Origin: Actibacterium pelagium
GTDB lineage: Bacteria > Pseudomonadota > Alphaproteobacteria > Rhodobacterales > Rhodobacteraceae
Assembly (NCBI RefSeq): GCF_002285415.1
Contig: NZ_NSBU01000005.1
Location: 1 to 64,000 of the forward strand
DNA length: 64,000 nt
Direction: 5' to 3'
The position numbers and the translations under genes are program-made. The notes under the pieces were generated by a model, which was given only the letters and a program-made list of their open reading frames with translations, was not told the DNA's origin and did no database searches. Positions 8,983 to 17,427 of the stretch are shown piece by piece. Numbering within the stretch: position 1 is the stretch's first letter; each line of letters opens with the position of its first letter.

Positions 8983-9686
8983 CCCTGCTTCGCTACAAAC
9001 TGGATTTGGATGACCCCAATTTGTCACCGCTAGGCCTGATCGTGTTGCAGGTGGACGAGACGCTGGAACCAGAGTTTCACGAATACTTTTCAGACAGCAA
9101 ATGCCCGATCTACGTCTCGCGCATTCCAAGCGGGGCAGAGGTGTCGACAGACTCTTTGGCCGAGATGGAGGTTACCCTTCCGGCCGCCGCCGATCTTCTT
9201 CCGAAGGCGCGACCCTACAAGGTTGTTGGCTATGCCTGCACCTCCGCAAGTTCGGTGATTGGATCGGAACGGGTCGAAGAACTGGTGCAAGAGACCTGCG
9301 ACGTTGCTGTTGTGACAAACCCGCTTCGGGCAGCGGTGGCGTGCGCGGGCGATCTGGGGGTGTCAAAGCTTGCCTTGCTCTCCCCCTATGTCGAAGAGGT
9401 CAATGAAACCTTGCGCGCGGCCTTTGATCAGCAGGGGCTTTCAACCGATGTGTTCGGCTCGTTTGGCGAGTCCGAAGAAGCCAAGGTGGCACGGATTTCG
9501 GTCAGCTCCATCGTCGAAGCGGCCTGCGAGTTGGGCCGTGATCCATCCGTCGAGGCTGTCTTCATGAGCTGCACAAATTTGCGAACCTTAGCGGCGATTC
9601 CACAGATTCGGGCTCTGATTTCCAAGCCTGTTCTATCCAGCAACCAGTGCCTTGCGTGGCACATGCAGTGCCTAAATTCGGCTTAA
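8979..9686 (+). CDS. Asp/Glu racemase superfamily protein (maleate isomerase / arylmalonate decarboxylase-like, EutA-like)
   Basis: A 235-residue protein with the two cysteines of the cofactor-free racemase fold: C87 in GYACTSAS and C198 in FMSCTNLR. Maleate isomerases and EutA of the ectoine cluster keep both cysteines, whereas arylmalonate decarboxylases keep only one, so racemization or cis-trans isomerization is more likely than decarboxylation. The start overlaps the M24 stop (ATGA), which shows coupling with the two upstream enzymes. It is the last gene before a 156-nt gap leading to the transporter genes. The substrate cannot be read from the sequence. Confidence 0.75.
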   Translation: MTLLRYKLDLDDPNLSPLGLIVLQVDETLEPEFHEYFSDSKCPIYVSRIPSGAEVSTDSLAEMEVTLPAAADLLPKARPYKVVGYACTSASSVIGSERVEELVQETCDVAVVTNPLRAAVACAGDLGVSKLALLSPYVEEVNETLRAAFDQQGLSTDVFGSFGESEEAKVARISVSSIVEAACELGRDPSVEAVFMSCTNLRTLAAIPQIRALISKPVLSSNQCLAWHMQCLNSA

Positions 9687-9842
9687 AATGCTGAACAAAA
9701 GGCATAAACCAGCATGACGTTAGGGAAGCCTGACAAAATTCCGGGTTGCTTCAACAGAGGTCCATGTCCTTTAATGACCGTAATCGATCAAATGAAAGAC
9801 CTGGATTAACCGGGCAATCAAATGACGAAACAGGGGGGCCTT

Positions 9843-10943
9843 GTGGCCGATAATTCCAACGACGCCGCGTTCGTCGAATTTCAACGCGTCCAGAAATCCT
9901 ATGACGGCGAGATTCTCGTCGTGAAGGATTTGAACCTTGCGATGCCCAAGGGCGAGTTCCTGACAATGTTGGGGCCGTCCGGCTCTGGCAAGACGACTTG
10001 CTTGATGATGCTGGCCGGTTTTGAAACGGCAACGCATGGCGAGATCATGTTGGACGGACAACCGATCAACAACATTCCGCCGCATAAGCGGGGGATCGGC
10101 ATGGTGTTCCAGAACTACGCCCTGTTCCCGCATATGACGGTTGCAGAAAACCTGTCGTTCCCGCTTGAGGTTCGCAAAATCGGCAAGTCCGATCGCGAAG
10201 CCAAGGTTAAGCGTGCTCTGGACATGGTTCAGATGGGCGACTTTGGAAACCGACGCCCGGCCCAATTGTCCGGCGGTCAGCAGCAGCGTATCGCCTTGGC
10301 CCGTGCACTTGTCTTTGAGCCCGAACTGGTCTTGATGGATGAACCGCTTGGTGCCTTGGACAAACAGTTGCGCGAGCACATGCAGTTCGAAATTACGCGC
10401 CTCGCCCACGAGCTGGGCATCACGACCGTCTATGTGACCCACGACCAGACCGAAGCTTTGACGATGTCTGACCGCGTAGCGGTGTTTGATGACGGGCGCA
10501 TTCAGCAACTGGCACCGCCTGATCAGCTGTACGAAGAACCTGAAAACAGTTTCGTCGCCCAGTTCATCGGCGAGAACAACACGCTTCAGGGTGTCGTAAA
10601 GTCGATCAGCGGTGACACATGCATTGTCACCCTAGAGGATGGCTCTGAGATCGATGCGAAACCCGTCAATGTCAGCCAACCCGGCGAACGTACAACGGTG
10701 TCGATCCGTCCAGAACGGGTGGAGTTCAACAAAGACCGCCTGCATGACGATGCGCATACTTTGAAAGCCACCGTCACAGAGTTCATTTACATGGGCGATG
10801 TCTTCCGCTTCCGCATGTCGGTCGCTGGCAATGATGAATTCATCGTCAAAACAAGAAACGCGCCCGACGCTGTAAAGCTGAAGCCTGGTGAAGTGATTGA
10901 AATCGGCTGGTTGCCGCAGGATTGCCGGGCATTGGACGCCTAA
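9843..10943 (+). CDS. ABC transporter ATP-binding protein, polyamine type (PotA-like)
   Basis: About 366 residues. A standard ATPase domain (Walker A GPSGSGKT, signature LSGGQQQR, Walker B LVLMDEP, switch His in VTHDQ) is followed by a C-terminal TOBE domain, as in PotA/FbpC importers. A GTG at 9843 is chosen because AGGGGGG stands 4-5 nt upstream. The in-frame ATG at 9822 has no clear ribosome site and would add 7 residues. It is the first of four importer genes (ATPase, binding protein, two permeases). Its neighbourhood (creatinase, ureohydrolase) suggests that the cargo is a guanidino compound or polyamine, by inference. Confidence 0.92.
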   Translation: MADNSNDAAFVEFQRVQKSYDGEILVVKDLNLAMPKGEFLTMLGPSGSGKTTCLMMLAGFETATHGEIMLDGQPINNIPPHKRGIGMVFQNYALFPHMTVAENLSFPLEVRKIGKSDREAKVKRALDMVQMGDFGNRRPAQLSGGQQQRIALARALVFEPELVLMDEPLGALDKQLREHMQFEITRLAHELGITTVYVTHDQTEALTMSDRVAVFDDGRIQQLAPPDQLYEEPENSFVAQFIGENNTLQGVVKSISGDTCIVTLEDGSEIDAKPVNVSQPGERTTVSIRPERVEFNKDRLHDDAHTLKATVTEFIYMGDVFRFRMSVAGNDEFIVKTRNAPDAVKLKPGEVIEIGWLPQDCRALDA

Positions 10944-10957
10944 AACGAGATCGCGTC

Positions 10958-10981
10958 CCCCAAACGCGTTTTTAATTGGGG
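10958..10981 (+). promoter_or_regulatory. Hairpin between importer ATPase and binding-protein genes
   Basis: The inverted repeat CCCCAA / TTGGGG encloses a 12-nt T-rich loop. It lies in the 105-nt gap upstream of the binding-protein gene. It could be a weak terminator or an mRNA boundary that allows separate, higher expression of the binding protein. Confidence 0.35.
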
Positions 10982-11048
10982 ATTTGCTGGCAAGGGTCCC
11001 TATGCCAGCCGTTGAGATAAACACGGACCCAACGGGAGAAAACAAAAT

Positions 11049-12140
11049 ATGAAACCACTCAAATCTATAGTGATTGCAACCGCTCTGGCGACTGTCGCCG
11101 GGGGCGCAATGGCGCAGGAGATGACAATCGTCTCTTGGGGCGGCGCATATTCCAAATCGCAGCTGAAGGCCTATCACGAGCCCTATTCCGCAAAAACTGG
11201 TGTTACCATCATCAACGACGACAGCTCTAACGAAGCCGTCGCAAAGCTTCGCGCCATGAACGAAGCTGGCAACGTGACTTGGGATGTCGTTGACGTTGTC
11301 GCCGCCGACGCGATGCGTCTTTGCGACGAAGGCCTTGCAATGGAAATCGATCCGGACACGCAGCTTGCGCCAGCACCGGACGGTACATCAGCCGCAGATG
11401 ACTTTGGTGATCTTCTGGTCAGCGAATGCTTCGTTCCGCAGATCGTTTATTCGACCACCTTCGGTTACCGCACTGACATGGTTGGTGACACACCGCCGAC
11501 CAGCGTTTGCGCCATCTTTGACACCGAAACCTATCCGGGCAAGCGGTCCTTGGAAAAGCGCCCGATCAACAATGTCGAATGGGCTTTGGTCTGTGACGGT
11601 GTTGCCGCCGAGGATGTCTATGACGTTCTTGAAACCGAAGAAGGTCAAAACCGCGCTCTGGCCAAGCTGGACACCATCAAGGACGACGTCGTCTGGTGGT
11701 CGGCTGGTGCCGACACTCCGCAGCTTCTGGCCGACGGCGAAGTTGTGATGGGCTCGACCTACAACGGTCGCCTGTTCAGCGTCATCGAAGAGCAGAACCA
11801 GCCGGTTGCCATGCTCTGGGATTACCAGGTGTTCGATCTTGACGGTTGGATCATTCCTGCCGGCCTGAGCGAAGAGCGTAAGCAGCGTGCTCTGGACTAC
11901 ATCTATTTCGCGACTGACACTCAGCGTCTGGCAGATCAAGCGAAGTATATCTCTTACGGTCCGGCTCGTGCTTCTTCGGCGCCGCTGGTTGGCAAGCACG
12001 CTGACCTTGGCATCGACATGGCACCACATATGCCGACCGACCCGGCGAACTCGAAAACCGCTGTTCTGTACAACTTCGAGTTCTGGGCTGACTATCGCGA
12101 CGACATCGACGCGAAATTCCAGGCCTGGTTGGCTCAATAA
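11049..12140 (+). CDS. ABC transporter substrate-binding protein (PotD/PotF-like)
   Basis: A 363-residue periplasmic protein with a clear Sec signal peptide ending at GGAMA-Q (about residue 22) and the family start MTIVSWGGAYSKSQ. It resembles extracellular solute-binding family 1 proteins of spermidine/putrescine importers. Composition is acidic, suiting a cationic cargo. It is flanked by the ATPase and two permeases and followed by a strong hairpin that likely stabilises its mRNA. Nearby creatinase and ureohydrolase genes suggest creatine, agmatine or a related guanidino compound as cargo, but binding specificity cannot be read directly. Confidence 0.92.
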   Translation: MKPLKSIVIATALATVAGGAMAQEMTIVSWGGAYSKSQLKAYHEPYSAKTGVTIINDDSSNEAVAKLRAMNEAGNVTWDVVDVVAADAMRLCDEGLAMEIDPDTQLAPAPDGTSAADDFGDLLVSECFVPQIVYSTTFGYRTDMVGDTPPTSVCAIFDTETYPGKRSLEKRPINNVEWALVCDGVAAEDVYDVLETEEGQNRALAKLDTIKDDVVWWSAGADTPQLLADGEVVMGSTYNGRLFSVIEEQNQPVAMLWDYQVFDLDGWIIPAGLSEERKQRALDYIYFATDTQRLADQAKYISYGPARASSAPLVGKHADLGIDMAPHMPTDPANSKTAVLYNFEFWADYRDDIDAKFQAWLAQ

Positions 12141-12163
12141 TCCCTAACGGGTTCTACTAAATC

Positions 12164-12193
12164 GGCGAGGGGCCGCCCGACCGGCCCCTCGCC
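12164..12193 (+). promoter_or_regulatory. Strong hairpin after the binding-protein gene
   Basis: A perfect 11-bp stem GGCGAGGGGCC / GGCCCCTCGCC with an 8-nt loop and no T tract, between the binding-protein stop and the first permease. Such hairpins (compare malE-malF) block 3' exonucleases and keep the binding-protein message in excess over the permease message. Confidence 0.6.
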
Positions 12194-12211
12194 CAGACCG
12201 AAGGGACAGAA

Positions 12212-13483
12212 ATGACTGACGCAAGCCAATCCGGGCCCATGCTGGCCGCTGACGGAACGCCACTGAAACTATCGCTGGCACGCTCGCTCAGACGCCAAAA
12301 GATGCGGGCGCTGATGTTGATTGCACCGCTTTTGGTCTTTGTCCTTCTTTCCTTTGTCTTGCCAATTGCATCGATGCTGTTTCGATCCGTCGAGAATAGC
12401 ATCGTTTCCGACACCCTTCCCCTGACAGTTGAAGCCCTTGCCGAGTGGGATGAAACCTCGGGCGAGTTGCCTGACGAACCCGTCTACGACGCCCTGACCC
12501 ATGATATGGTCGCTGCGGTCGAGGCCAAGATCCACACCCGCCTAGGGTCGCGTTTGAACTATGAAGAAACCGGGATGTCGTCGCTGTTCCGAAAGTCCGG
12601 GCGACAATTCAAGAAGCTGGATCCGGCAACCGACGGTCCTTTCAAAGACAAGGTTATCGACATTCACGATGGCTGGGGCGATGTGGAAACTTGGCGTGTG
12701 ATCAAGACCCATTCGGTCAAGATTACAAACGGCTATTTCCTGAACGCGGTGGATATGCGCCGAACGCCCGAAGGGGCCCAAGCGCAACCTGAAGACAAGC
12801 AAATCCTTGTGAAGCTGTTCGGCCGAACGCTCTTCATGTCGCTGGTCATTACGGGCACCTGTATCCTTCTGGCCTATCCAATTTCGTATCTGTTGGCCAA
12901 TCTGCCAATGCGGGTTTCCAACCTGCTAATGATCCTAGTTTTGTTACCGTTCTGGACGTCACTACTTGTGCGAACGTCAGCGTGGAAAGTCATGCTGCAG
13001 CAACAGGGGGTGATAAACGATACGCTCGTCTGGCTGGGGTTGGTCGCTGATGATGCTCGACTTGTGATCATCAACAACCAGATCGGTACGATCGTAGCGA
13101 TGACCCACATTCTTTTGCCGTTCATGGTTTTGCCGATGTATTCGGTCATGCAGACCATTCCGCCCTATTATACGAGGGCTGCGAAATCCATGGGGGCAAC
13201 AAACTGGACGACGTTCTGGCGTATTTATTTCCCCCAGTCCATTCCCGGTATCGGGGCGGGGTCGATCCTCGTTTTCATCCTTGCGATTGGCTACTATATC
13301 ACGCCCGAGATTGTTGGCGGCACCAAAGGTGTCTTCATCTCGAACCGGATCGCGTATCACATCTCATCATCGCTGAACTGGGGCCTCGCAGCGGCCCTTG
13401 GGACCATACTTCTGGCGGTCGTGCTGCTCCTCTACTGGGTCTACGACAAGATCGTCGGCATCGATAACGTGAAGTTGGGATAA
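12212..13483 (+). CDS. ABC transporter permease (PotB-like) with large periplasmic insertion
   Basis: A 423-residue inner-membrane permease, longer than the usual 285 or so. A first transmembrane helix at about residues 31-53 is followed by a hydrophilic, probably periplasmic segment of some 150 residues; the remaining helices follow from about 205. The EAA-type cytoplasmic loop is visible as AAKSMGATNWTTFWRIYFPQ. It pairs with the next permease, whose start lies 6 nt after its stop. The insertion may be a contact surface for the binding protein or a lineage-specific domain. Confidence 0.9.
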   Translation: MTDASQSGPMLAADGTPLKLSLARSLRRQKMRALMLIAPLLVFVLLSFVLPIASMLFRSVENSIVSDTLPLTVEALAEWDETSGELPDEPVYDALTHDMVAAVEAKIHTRLGSRLNYEETGMSSLFRKSGRQFKKLDPATDGPFKDKVIDIHDGWGDVETWRVIKTHSVKITNGYFLNAVDMRRTPEGAQAQPEDKQILVKLFGRTLFMSLVITGTCILLAYPISYLLANLPMRVSNLLMILVLLPFWTSLLVRTSAWKVMLQQQGVINDTLVWLGLVADDARLVIINNQIGTIVAMTHILLPFMVLPMYSVMQTIPPYYTRAAKSMGATNWTTFWRIYFPQSIPGIGAGSILVFILAIGYYITPEIVGGTKGVFISNRIAYHISSSLNWGLAAALGTILLAVVLLLYWVYDKIVGIDNVKLG

Positions 13484-13488
13484 AGATC

Positions 13489-14700
13489 ATGGCAGCACTC
13501 ACCCCGATTTCGCGCAAACCGCTTTCAATGGTCATCCCGGCTGTGGCCGCGGCCGGTGCGTTCTTTGGTATCTTCGTTGGCGCAGGAAACGGTTCGGTCT
13601 TCCTTGGCATCATTGGCGGGGCAGCCATTTTGGCGGCTCTGGCTTGGGTCTATATCACTGTTCTCAAGAACGAGCGTATGGCCCGCTGGATCACCATTGC
13701 TTTGTTCGGTGTTCTTGGGCTCGTTTCCGGTGGCGCAATGGGCGCTGTACTGGGCTTGCTCGCCGGGTGGTTCTTCGGTTTCTTCATCTACTGGCTATAC
13801 GAAGGGCGTTACCGTCGCAAATTGCTGCCCTACATGACCTCTGGTCAGGTGTTATGGCACTATGGTTTCCGTGTGGTTTGCGGTGCAATTTTCGTGTTCC
13901 TGATCACGCCCATTCTTGTGGTCTTGCCACTTTCCTTCAACGCGGAAGACTTCTTTACCTTCACACCAGAGATGCTGCGTCTGGATCCGGAAGGCTATTC
14001 GCTGAAACACTATCGCGATTTCTTCAACAACAATGAATGGCAGCGCAGCTTCAAAAACTCGCTCATCATTGCGCCGATCGCGACGATCATTTCGGTCTCT
14101 CTTGGCACTTTGGCAGCGATCGGACTTAGCCAGTCTCATGTTCCCGGGCGCCGGGCCATCATGGCTGTACTGATCTCACCGATGATCGTGCCGTTGATTA
14201 TTTCTGCCACCGGTATGTTCTTCTTCTACAGCGACATTGGCCGTTTCCTTGAGGGAACGCTGGGGATGAACAAGAACTTTGTGGGGTATCTTAAGGTGAT
14301 CCTTGCGCACGCGGTGCTGGGCATTCCCTTTGTGATCATCACTGTGACGGCAACCTTGGTCGGCTTTGACCGGTCATTGACCCGCGCTGCTGCGAACATG
14401 GGGGCTGGTCCGGTCAAAACCTTCTTCTCGATCCAGATGCCATTGATCTTGCCGGGGGTGATCTCGGGCGGACTATTCGCCTTCATTACCTCGTTCGACG
14501 AAGTCGTGGTCATTCTGTTCGTTGGCTCTGCCAGCCAGAAGACCCTGCCTTGGCAGATGTTCACAGGCCTGCGCGAACAGATTAGCCCAACCATCCTTGC
14601 GGTGGCGACAATTCTGGTCGTGATCTCGATCGCGCTTCTGACAACCGTTGAACTGCTTCGCCGGCGGTCCGAACGGCTGCGTGGTCTCAGCCCGTCTTGA
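13489..14700 (+). CDS. ABC transporter permease (PotC-like) with extra N-terminal membrane region
   Basis: A 403-residue permease. The C-terminal 275 residues or so form a normal PotC-type domain with the EAA loop AANMGAGPVKTFFSIQMPL. The first 120 residues carry three or four additional hydrophobic segments (for example near 15-50 and 65-100) rich in Gly/Ala. It completes the importer begun at the ATPase gene. The extra helices are not typical of PotC and may stabilise the complex or sense substrate; this is inference. Confidence 0.9.
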   Translation: MAALTPISRKPLSMVIPAVAAAGAFFGIFVGAGNGSVFLGIIGGAAILAALAWVYITVLKNERMARWITIALFGVLGLVSGGAMGAVLGLLAGWFFGFFIYWLYEGRYRRKLLPYMTSGQVLWHYGFRVVCGAIFVFLITPILVVLPLSFNAEDFFTFTPEMLRLDPEGYSLKHYRDFFNNNEWQRSFKNSLIIAPIATIISVSLGTLAAIGLSQSHVPGRRAIMAVLISPMIVPLIISATGMFFFYSDIGRFLEGTLGMNKNFVGYLKVILAHAVLGIPFVIITVTATLVGFDRSLTRAAANMGAGPVKTFFSIQMPLILPGVISGGLFAFITSFDEVVVILFVGSASQKTLPWQMFTGLREQISPTILAVATILVVISIALLTTVELLRRRSERLRGLSPS

Positions 14701-14861
14701 CGGAAATCAGTCGTTGAACTAACAAAAATCCGTTCACTCCTGTCGCGATGGCGTCACGACGTTAAAGGAGGTGTTCGGCTCTCGGACCCCGAGACCGCCT
14801 GACCTGTACGCCGGGTCATGTGGCCGGGTTTTGCACATCCGGCAAAGAAGAGAGACCAGAC

Positions 14862-16082
14862 ATGACAGACCTTTCAAATCGCCCCGAGTATTTCACCTGC
14901 CACAATGGCGAGAAGGCCAAGCTGCCTTTCAGCAAAAGCGAATACGACCGTCGCCTTACAGCCCTGCGCGCCATCATGGCAGAGCGCGACATTCCGGTTG
15001 TGCTGCTGACGTCGATGCACAACATCGCCTACTACTCTGGGTTTCTGTATTGCTCTTTCGGGCGCCCCTACGGCTGTGTGGTCACACAAGACAGCTGCAC
15101 CACGGTTTCGGCCAACATTGACGCGGGTCAGCCCTGGCGCCGCTCGGTCGAAGAAAACGTGATCTACACCGATTGGAAGCGCGACAACTACTGGCGCGCG
15201 GTCTTCGACCTGATTGGCGACGCCAAGCGGATTGGTATCGAAGGCGACCACATGACGCTCGCGGCCCGTGACGCAGCATTGAAAATGCTTGGCCAGCCCG
15301 AGTTGGTCGATATAGCGCCCAACACGATGGCCGCCCGCATGGTGAAATCCGCTGAAGAGATCGAACTGATCAAAGGTGGTGCGCGCACCGCGGATATCGG
15401 TGGCGCGGCCATTCATGCCGCGATCCGGGAAGGTGCGACCGAAATCGAGATTGCCATGGCCGGACGCGACGCGATGGAAGCAGAGATTGCCCGCGCCTAT
15501 CCCGATGCAGAGTATCGCGACACCTGGGTGTGGTTCCAGTCAGGCCTAAACACGGATGGCGCCCATAACCCGGTTACCAAACGAGCGCTCAAACCCGGCG
15601 ATATCCTGTCGCTGAATACCTTCCCGATGATTTCTGGGTACTACACGGCGCTCGAACGCACGCTTTTCCTTGGAGAGCCGGACGCAGACAGCCTGCGCCT
15701 TTGGAAGGCCAATGTCGGCGCGCATGAGCTGGGTCTTAGCCTGATCAAGCCCGGCGCAACCTGTTCCGGTATCACAGAAGAGATCAACCGGTTCTTCGCC
15801 GACGAAGGGCTGCTGCAATACCGTTCGTTCGGCTACGGTCACTCTTTCGGCATCCTTAGCCATTACTACGGCCGCGAGGCGGGGCTTGAACTGCGCGAAG
15901 ACATCGACACCGTGCTGGAACCTGGGATGGTTGTGTCTATCGAGCCGATGCTTTGGGTCCCGGAAGGCCAGCCCGGTGCAGGCGGCTATCGCGAACACGA
16001 CATTCTGGTCGTTGGCGAGGACGGTGCCGAAAACATCACCGGCTTCCCATATGGGCCAGAGCACAACATCATCCAGGCATAA
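14862..16082 (+). CDS. Creatinase (creatine amidinohydrolase)
   Basis: A 406-residue protein, close to the 403 residues of Pseudomonas creatinase, which it strikingly resembles: LYCSFGRPYG, SANIDAGQPWRRS, GLNTDGAHNPVT with the catalytic His (H235 here, H232 in P. putida), and FGYGHSFGILSHYYGREAG. The M24 metal-ligand aspartates are replaced (LSLNTFP and TALERT), as expected for this metal-free pita-bread enzyme. It would split creatine into sarcosine and urea in the cytosol. The ATG at 14862 follows AAGAAGAGAG; an upstream in-frame GTG is less likely. It sits 3' of an importer and convergent with a ureohydrolase. Confidence 0.9.
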   Translation: MTDLSNRPEYFTCHNGEKAKLPFSKSEYDRRLTALRAIMAERDIPVVLLTSMHNIAYYSGFLYCSFGRPYGCVVTQDSCTTVSANIDAGQPWRRSVEENVIYTDWKRDNYWRAVFDLIGDAKRIGIEGDHMTLAARDAALKMLGQPELVDIAPNTMAARMVKSAEEIELIKGGARTADIGGAAIHAAIREGATEIEIAMAGRDAMEAEIARAYPDAEYRDTWVWFQSGLNTDGAHNPVTKRALKPGDILSLNTFPMISGYYTALERTLFLGEPDADSLRLWKANVGAHELGLSLIKPGATCSGITEEINRFFADEGLLQYRSFGYGHSFGILSHYYGREAGLELREDIDTVLEPGMVVSIEPMLWVPEGQPGAGGYREHDILVVGEDGAENITGFPYGPEHNIIQA

Positions 16083-16088
16083 GATCTT

Positions 16089-16111
16089 GGAACGGGCGTA
16101 ACGCCCGTTCC
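16089..16111. terminator. Bidirectional hairpin between convergent creatinase and ureohydrolase genes
   Basis: A near-perfect palindrome GGAACGGGCGT / ACGCCCGTTCC in the 32-nt gap between two convergent stops. It lacks a clear T tract on either strand, so termination strength is uncertain, but its position fits a shared terminator. Confidence 0.6.
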
Positions 16112-16114
16112 CAC

Positions 16115-17089
16115 CTAGGCCCGTTTGGCCCGCTCGTGGAAGATGAACCCTATGAAGTTCAACAGAAGCTGGGCCGCAAGTATTTGCGTACTTTCTGTTG
16201 GGTCATAGGCTGGCGCAACCTCGACAAGGTCGATGCCGACAACGTCTCCGCGCTGGGCAAGCCCTTGCAGGATCTCCAGCACATCATAGTACAGAAATCC
16301 GCCGTGGCTGGGTGTTCCAGTGCCCGCTGCAATCGATGGGCAGAAGGCATCAATGTCGATGGTGACATAGTATCGGGCGCCAGCGGGTATCCGGTCCAGC
16401 ACACCTTCTGTGCCAAGCTTGCGAACCTGCCTTACGGACAGGATGTCTGAACCTCGGGCTCGTGCGTCCTCGTACCCCTCTTTTGCAGTGGATGAGACAT
16501 TGCGGATGCCAAGCTGGGTCATGCCGCTGACGTAATCTTTTTCGATGGCGCGGCGCATCGGGTTGCCATGCCCTGCTGTAACGCCATGGCGTTCGTCCAC
16601 GAAATCAAGATGCGCATCGATCTGAACCACATGAATTGGCCCATTCGCGGCACAATCGTCTGCGAAGGCGTTCACGCAGGGTATGTTGATCGAATGGTCC
16701 CCGCCGATAACCACCGGCAGGGCCCCGGCGCTTAGGATTTTGCGTACACCTAGGGCGATATTCTCATGGCTCTCATCCGTCTTGGTGTGGATGATATCTG
16801 CATCCCCGATGTCGACCATGCGCACCGACGAATCGAGATAGGTGGCATCGTCCTCGTGGTCATACGCCCCTGCATGACCAAAGCTAAACAGAGTCGATGC
16901 TTCACGCACTGCCCTGGGGCCAAAGCGTGCTCCGGGCCTCCACTGTGTGCCGAAATCGAAAGGGGCACCTAGGACAGCCACATCAGCGTCGATCCGATCC
17001 CAATCTTCGACGTAGGGCGATTTACCAAAGGTAGAGAGGCCTACGAAAGGCAGGTTAAGGCGTCCGTCCGAATATCCGTGCGTGCTCAT
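16115..17089 (-). CDS. Ureohydrolase, agmatinase/guanidino-acid hydrolase family
   Basis: A 324-residue arginase-fold enzyme with all six manganese ligands: H132 (GGDHS), D158, H160 and D162 (QIDAHLDF), and D245 and D247 (TIDIDAF). The active-site loop reads SIAAGTGTPSHGG, followed by DLVEVAPAYD. It releases urea from a guanidino substrate. Agmatinase, guanidinobutyrase, guanidinopropionase and guanidine hydrolase all share these residues, so the name agmatinase is only a default. Convergence with creatinase and nearness to a DUF1989 gene and a polyamine-type importer favour a guanidino-compound pathway in which both enzymes yield urea. Confidence 0.85.
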   Translation of the reverse strand: MSTHGYSDGRLNLPFVGLSTFGKSPYVEDWDRIDADVAVLGAPFDFGTQWRPGARFGPRAVREASTLFSFGHAGAYDHEDDATYLDSSVRMVDIGDADIIHTKTDESHENIALGVRKILSAGALPVVIGGDHSINIPCVNAFADDCAANGPIHVVQIDAHLDFVDERHGVTAGHGNPMRRAIEKDYVSGMTQLGIRNVSSTAKEGYEDARARGSDILSVRQVRKLGTEGVLDRIPAGARYYVTIDIDAFCPSIAAGTGTPSHGGFLYYDVLEILQGLAQRGDVVGIDLVEVAPAYDPTESTQILAAQLLLNFIGFIFHERAKRA

Positions 17090-17195
17090 AATGTGGGCCC
17101 TGTAATCTATACCGTTTCGACCAATCTAGACTGAACGAACCCGTACGTCTTCAGAAAGAGAGCAAACAGCTAAGGGAGGGGGGCTTACACCGACG

Positions 17196-17236
17196 TCGAA
17201 AAGACAAAGGGCTTAGCCATTGCTGGCTAAGCCCTT
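17196..17236 (-). terminator. Terminator downstream of tRNA-Lys
   Basis: A perfect 13-bp stem AAGGGCTTAGCCA / TGGCTAAGCCCTT with a 4-nt loop lies just 3' of the tRNA on its strand and is followed there by a T-rich tail (TTTGTCTTTT). Confidence 0.85.
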
Positions 17237-17243
17237 GGTGAAG

Positions 17244-17319
17244 TGGTGAGCCGTGCAGGATTCGAACCTGCGACCCACTGATTAAAAGTCAGTTGCTCTA
17301 CCAACTGAGCTAACGGCCC
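17244..17319 (-). tRNA. tRNA-Lys (anticodon TTT)
   Basis: A 76-nt cloverleaf including encoded CCA. The acceptor stem GGGCCGT pairs with ACGGCTC (one G-T pair), the D-loop region is TAGCTCAGTTGGTAGAGCA, the anticodon arm is CTGACTTTTAATCAG with anticodon TTT, and the T-arm is GCAGGTTCGAATCCTGC. It decodes AAA/AAG. It lies alone between the ureohydrolase and dapF and has its own terminator. Confidence 0.97.
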
Positions 17320-17427
17320 ACTTGAGGCCCCCCATCTATGAGAAGCCCCCGGGGGGGTCAAGCACATTTTTGCAGTTTTTTAGTCCGGCTCTGGATTCAT
17401 TTCCGCAGGAGGTCTATATGCCCGCTC

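Noticed and set aside
14862-16082. Reading the creatinase as another Xaa-Pro peptidase
   Set aside because: The M24 metal ligands are replaced and the creatinase-specific motifs around the catalytic His are present.
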